Source of the DNA: UBA2767 sp965228625 | GTDB lineage: Bacteria > Pseudomonadota > Alphaproteobacteria > Rhizobiales > Methyloligellaceae | Direction of reading: 5' to 3' | Assembly: GCA_965228625.1 (NCBI GenBank) | Contig: OZ245829.1 | Location: forward strand, 2,356,001-2,420,000 | DNA: 64,000 nucleotides | Part shown: positions 61,998-64,000 of the stretch, one piece after another | How positions within the stretch are numbered: position 1 is the first letter of the stretch | Layout of the letters: the number at the start of each line of letters is the position of its first letter | Position numbers and translations under genes: made by a program | The notes under the pieces: model-generated | What the model was told of the DNA's origin: nothing | The model's input: only the letters and a program-made list of their open reading frames with translations | The model's database searches: none

Positions 61998-62825
61998 ATG
62001 ACACAACAGGAAATACAATTTCTAGTTGTAGAGAGCAGTCCGGGTGAAACCCTCAAACTCGCCTACCATCACACGCCCGTTTTTCGGTCGGAAGATCCCG
62101 GCCTCGTCTGGTTCTGCGGCTTCAATTCGGAAATGACAAGCACCAAAGTCACCGCCCTCAAGGACTGGGCCGCACAAACGCAGCGTTCGATGCTCAGTTT
62201 CGACTACTCGGGCCATGGCAAATCCGACGGCGATTTCGCGAACGGAACGATCGGCCAGTGGCTCGGCGAGAGCATCGCCATACTTCGCGACGTCGCCCGG
62301 GGACCGCAAATCCTGGTCGGTTCGAGCATGGGGGGGTGGCTGGTTCTCCTGATCCTGCGCGCGATCGCGAGAAAAGATCCGATCGTGTCCGGCATCTGCG
62401 ACGTTCAAGGAGCAGTTCTGATCGCGCCGGCGTGGGACATGACCGAAGAACTCATGTGGAAGCAGTTCAGCCTGGCGGCCCGTGAAGACCTGCAGAACCA
62501 AGGCTATTATGAAAGACCGTCGCGGTATGGAGACGGTCCTTACAGGATTTCCAGGGCGCTTATCGAGGAAGGCCGCAATCACCTCATCGGCGGGGACAGT
62601 TTCCGGCCGCCTTGTCCGGTCCGCGTTCTCCACGGCGTCAAGGATCCGGATGTGCCGTGGAAGCATGCCAACAAGCTCTCCCATCTCCTGCTGGGCGAAA
62701 ATGTCATGCTGAAGTTCATCCAGGACGGCGATCATCGCCTTTCGCGGGAGCAGGACATCGCCAAGCTGTTTGCCGTCATCGAAGACCTCTATCGCTCCCT
62801 GAAAGAGAACCGGTTCTACATCTGA
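61998..62825 (+). CDS. Alpha/beta hydrolase
   Basis: A 275-residue serine hydrolase. The nucleophile elbow is GSSMGG (Ser110), an LSFDYSGHGKSDGDF segment precedes it, and DGDHRLS supplies the His; VKDPDVPW probably includes the acid. The sequence resembles the ABHD10-type thioesterase or carboxylesterase group. The substrate is unknown. It overlaps the convergent epimerase gene by 10 bases. Confidence 0.83.
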   Translation: MTQQEIQFLVVESSPGETLKLAYHHTPVFRSEDPGLVWFCGFNSEMTSTKVTALKDWAAQTQRSMLSFDYSGHGKSDGDFANGTIGQWLGESIAILRDVARGPQILVGSSMGGWLVLLILRAIARKDPIVSGICDVQGAVLIAPAWDMTEELMWKQFSLAAREDLQNQGYYERPSRYGDGPYRISRALIEEGRNHLIGGDSFRPPCPVRVLHGVKDPDVPWKHANKLSHLLLGENVMLKFIQDGDHRLSREQDIAKLFAVIEDLYRSLKENRFYI

Positions 62826-63703
62826 GATGGTCTGCCGCCCGCGGCCGTCGCCTCGAACCCGATTCCCTCACGATACGTCGGGAAGGAAAGCCGGACGCCC
62901 AGCTCATTCTTTATGAGCGCATTCGAAACACGCTTGTTCTCGCCATAGAAACTGCGGCCCATCGGGCTCAATTCCGCATCCTCGAACGCGACCTCAGCCG
63001 GCGGGGCCATGCCGAGGGCCTCGGCGGCGAACGCGACGACATCCTGAGGCGGCGCCGGCTCGTCATCGGATACATTGTAGATTGCGCCGGGCCGCGGCCT
63101 CGCAATTGCCGCCTCGAGAACATTTGCAATGTCCTCCACATGTATCCTGTTGAAGACCTGGCCGGGCTTGATGATCCGGCGCGATTTCCCGCGGCGCACA
63201 TTCTCGAGCGGACCGCGGCCCGGCCCGTAAATGCCGGCGATGCGGAATAGCTGGACGCATTTGCCGGACTTCGCGCCGAAATCGAGCCACGCCTGTTCCG
63301 CCGCCACGCGCCGTATCGAACGTTCGCTCGTCGGGGCCGGTGGCGTGTCTTCGTCGACCCATGTGCCGTCATGATTGCCGTAGACGCCGACGGTCGACAG
63401 ATAGCCGATCCATTCGAGGTCGGGCGCCGAAGCAATGTCGTCCCCGTGATGAACCAGGGCGGGATCGCCGGTGCCGTCGGGCGCGATCGAAAGCAATACG
63501 TGCGTCGCCGCGCGAAGCCGTTCGCGCACGTCCGCGCTCGGCGCGTTGCCGGAAAAGACGACGGTCTCGAACCCTTCCGCGCGAAGGGCCGCCGCCCGCT
63601 CGGGCGTACGCGTCGTGCCGAGCACGCTCCAGCCGTCGCGCAGCTTCCGCTCTCCGAAGGCACGTGCCGAGTAACCAAGGCCGAAACACACAAGACTCTT
63701 CAT
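62816..63703 (-). CDS. NAD-dependent epimerase/dehydratase family protein (YeeZ-like)
   Basis: A 295-residue short-chain-dehydrogenase-fold protein with the nucleotide loop CFGLGYSARAF and a middle segment YLSTVGVYGNHDGTWVDE that holds the Ser and Tyr of the extended SDR family. VHVEDIANVLEAAIARP (present as IHVEDIANVLEAA) and FRIAGIYGPGRGPLENV are also typical. The activity is not known. Its ATG overlaps the queG stop (ATGA). Confidence 0.82.
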   Translation of the reverse strand: MKSLVCFGLGYSARAFGERKLRDGWSVLGTTRTPERAAALRAEGFETVVFSGNAPSADVRERLRAATHVLLSIAPDGTGDPALVHHGDDIASAPDLEWIGYLSTVGVYGNHDGTWVDEDTPPAPTSERSIRRVAAEQAWLDFGAKSGKCVQLFRIAGIYGPGRGPLENVRRGKSRRIIKPGQVFNRIHVEDIANVLEAAIARPRPGAIYNVSDDEPAPPQDVVAFAAEALGMAPPAEVAFEDAELSPMGRSFYGENKRVSNALIKNELGVRLSFPTYREGIGFEATAAGGRPSQM

Positions 63704-64000
63704 TCAATCGCTCTCTGCCATTCCATGCGAACCTGCTCGTCGCTCTCGCCTGCGAGCAATTGCGCACGATACTCCGCGAAGGCTTCAGCATCCAGAAGAC
63801 GGGCGCTCGCCCACACAGCCATCGCCCGGACAAGCGGCGAACCGTCGCCCAGCAAGCTGGTCACGGCCTGCCGCAAGGACCTGTCTTCGGAGTTGCCCGC
63901 CGCTATTAGAACGTTGCGCACAAAACGGTCCCGGCCCGTCCGTTTGATCGGCGTGCCGGCAAAGCGCGCACGGAATGCCGCGTCGTCGAGCGCCAGCAGT
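63700..64000 (-). CDS. queG: Epoxyqueuosine reductase QueG, C-terminal part (partial, N-terminus outside window)
   Basis: The open frame runs off the right edge and gives the last 99 residues. It reads LDDAAFRARFAGTPIKRTGR, then DRFVRNVLIAAGNSEDRSL and SPLVRAMAVWASARL, which is the HEAT-like C-terminal end of QueG. QueG reduces epoxyqueuosine to queuosine in tRNA. The iron-sulfur and cobalamin parts are outside the window, so this rests on the C-terminal pattern. Its stop overlaps the epimerase start by 4 bases. Confidence 0.82.
   Translation of the reverse strand, partial: LLALDDAAFRARFAGTPIKRTGRDRFVRNVLIAAGNSEDRSLRQAVTSLLGDGSPLVRAMAVWASARLLDAEAFAEYRAQLLAGESDEQVRMEWQRAIE

Noticed and set aside
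1..64000. CRISPR arrays, tRNA or rRNA genes, insertion sequences, prophage or integrase genes
   Set aside because: Reading the gaps between genes showed no regularly spaced repeats, no cloverleaf-like sequences and no transposase or integrase motifs.

Overview
This 64 kb window is ordinary, densely packed chromosome from a high-G+C alphaproteobacterium, most probably a Hyphomicrobiales (Rhizobiales)-like organism. The evidence is the Caulobacter/Agrobacterium-type cpa/tad gene order, a YejABEF-type peptide importer, the order infC-rpmI-rplT-pheS-pheT with no pheM, and the protein families throughout. I see no rRNA, tRNA, insertion sequence, prophage or CRISPR array.

Layout. 1-5.7 kb: end of a peptide-binding protein, a YejB permease, a single-chain YejE-YejF permease/ATPase fusion and a GhrA-type hydroxyacid dehydrogenase. 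5.7-12.5 kb: an exported protein of unknown function, a cysteine-dioxygenase-like cupin, then a minus-strand operon of M17 aminopeptidase, SH3-NlpC/P60 hydrolase, zinc-ribbon membrane protein and four-domain rhodanese, with a divergent glutathione S-transferase. 12.6-25.9 kb: the tad (Flp) pilus locus. It holds tadD (+), then flp-cpaA-cpaB-cpaC-cpaD-cpaE-cpaF-tadB-tadC on the minus strand, and a divergent group with a stand-alone secretin N-domain protein and two TadE/TadG-like pseudopilins. 26-28.4 kb: a fumarylacetoacetase-family hydrolase, a ketopantoate reductase and bacterioferritin. 28.6-33.5 kb: a tungsten aldehyde oxidoreductase module (four-cluster ferredoxin, AOR, FAD reductase, MoaD-like protein) next to a PhnZ-like HD protein. 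33.6-38.2 kb: a LysR regulator and a tightly overlapping rimO-hypothetical-isopropylmalate-dehydrogenase-like-YkgJ operon. 38.3-42.1 kb: a CbiX-AsmA fusion protein and a DUF4202 protein. 42.4-44.1 kb: a DUF47/PiT phosphate uptake pair. 44.2-50.5 kb: a 2-aminoethylphosphonate-type ABC importer, its LysR regulator, an EamA exporter and a 56-residue membrane protein. 50.5-55.5 kb: an operon of aldehyde dehydrogenase, iron-dependent alcohol dehydrogenase and a dimethylglycine/sarcosine-dehydrogenase-like flavoprotein. 55.7-60.5 kb: pheT, pheS, rplT, rpmI and infC; infC starts at a rare ATC codon. 60.7-64 kb: a glycosyltransferase, an alpha/beta hydrolase, an epimerase and the C-terminus of QueG.

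Functional links. The Yej importer, M17 aminopeptidase and NlpC/P60 hydrolase would fit import and breakdown of muropeptides. The four genes at 28.6-32.5 kb resemble the aorABCD set of described bacterial W-dependent aldehyde oxidoreductases. The PiT and phosphonate importers together suggest phosphorus scavenging, but no phosphonate-degrading enzyme is seen beside the importer.

The most unusual item is the protein at 38326-41496. It joins a complete two-lobed CbiX/sirohydrochlorin-chelatase-like domain to a full AsmA domain through a Pro/Ala linker and one transmembrane segment. All family names come from reading the sequence, without database searches.
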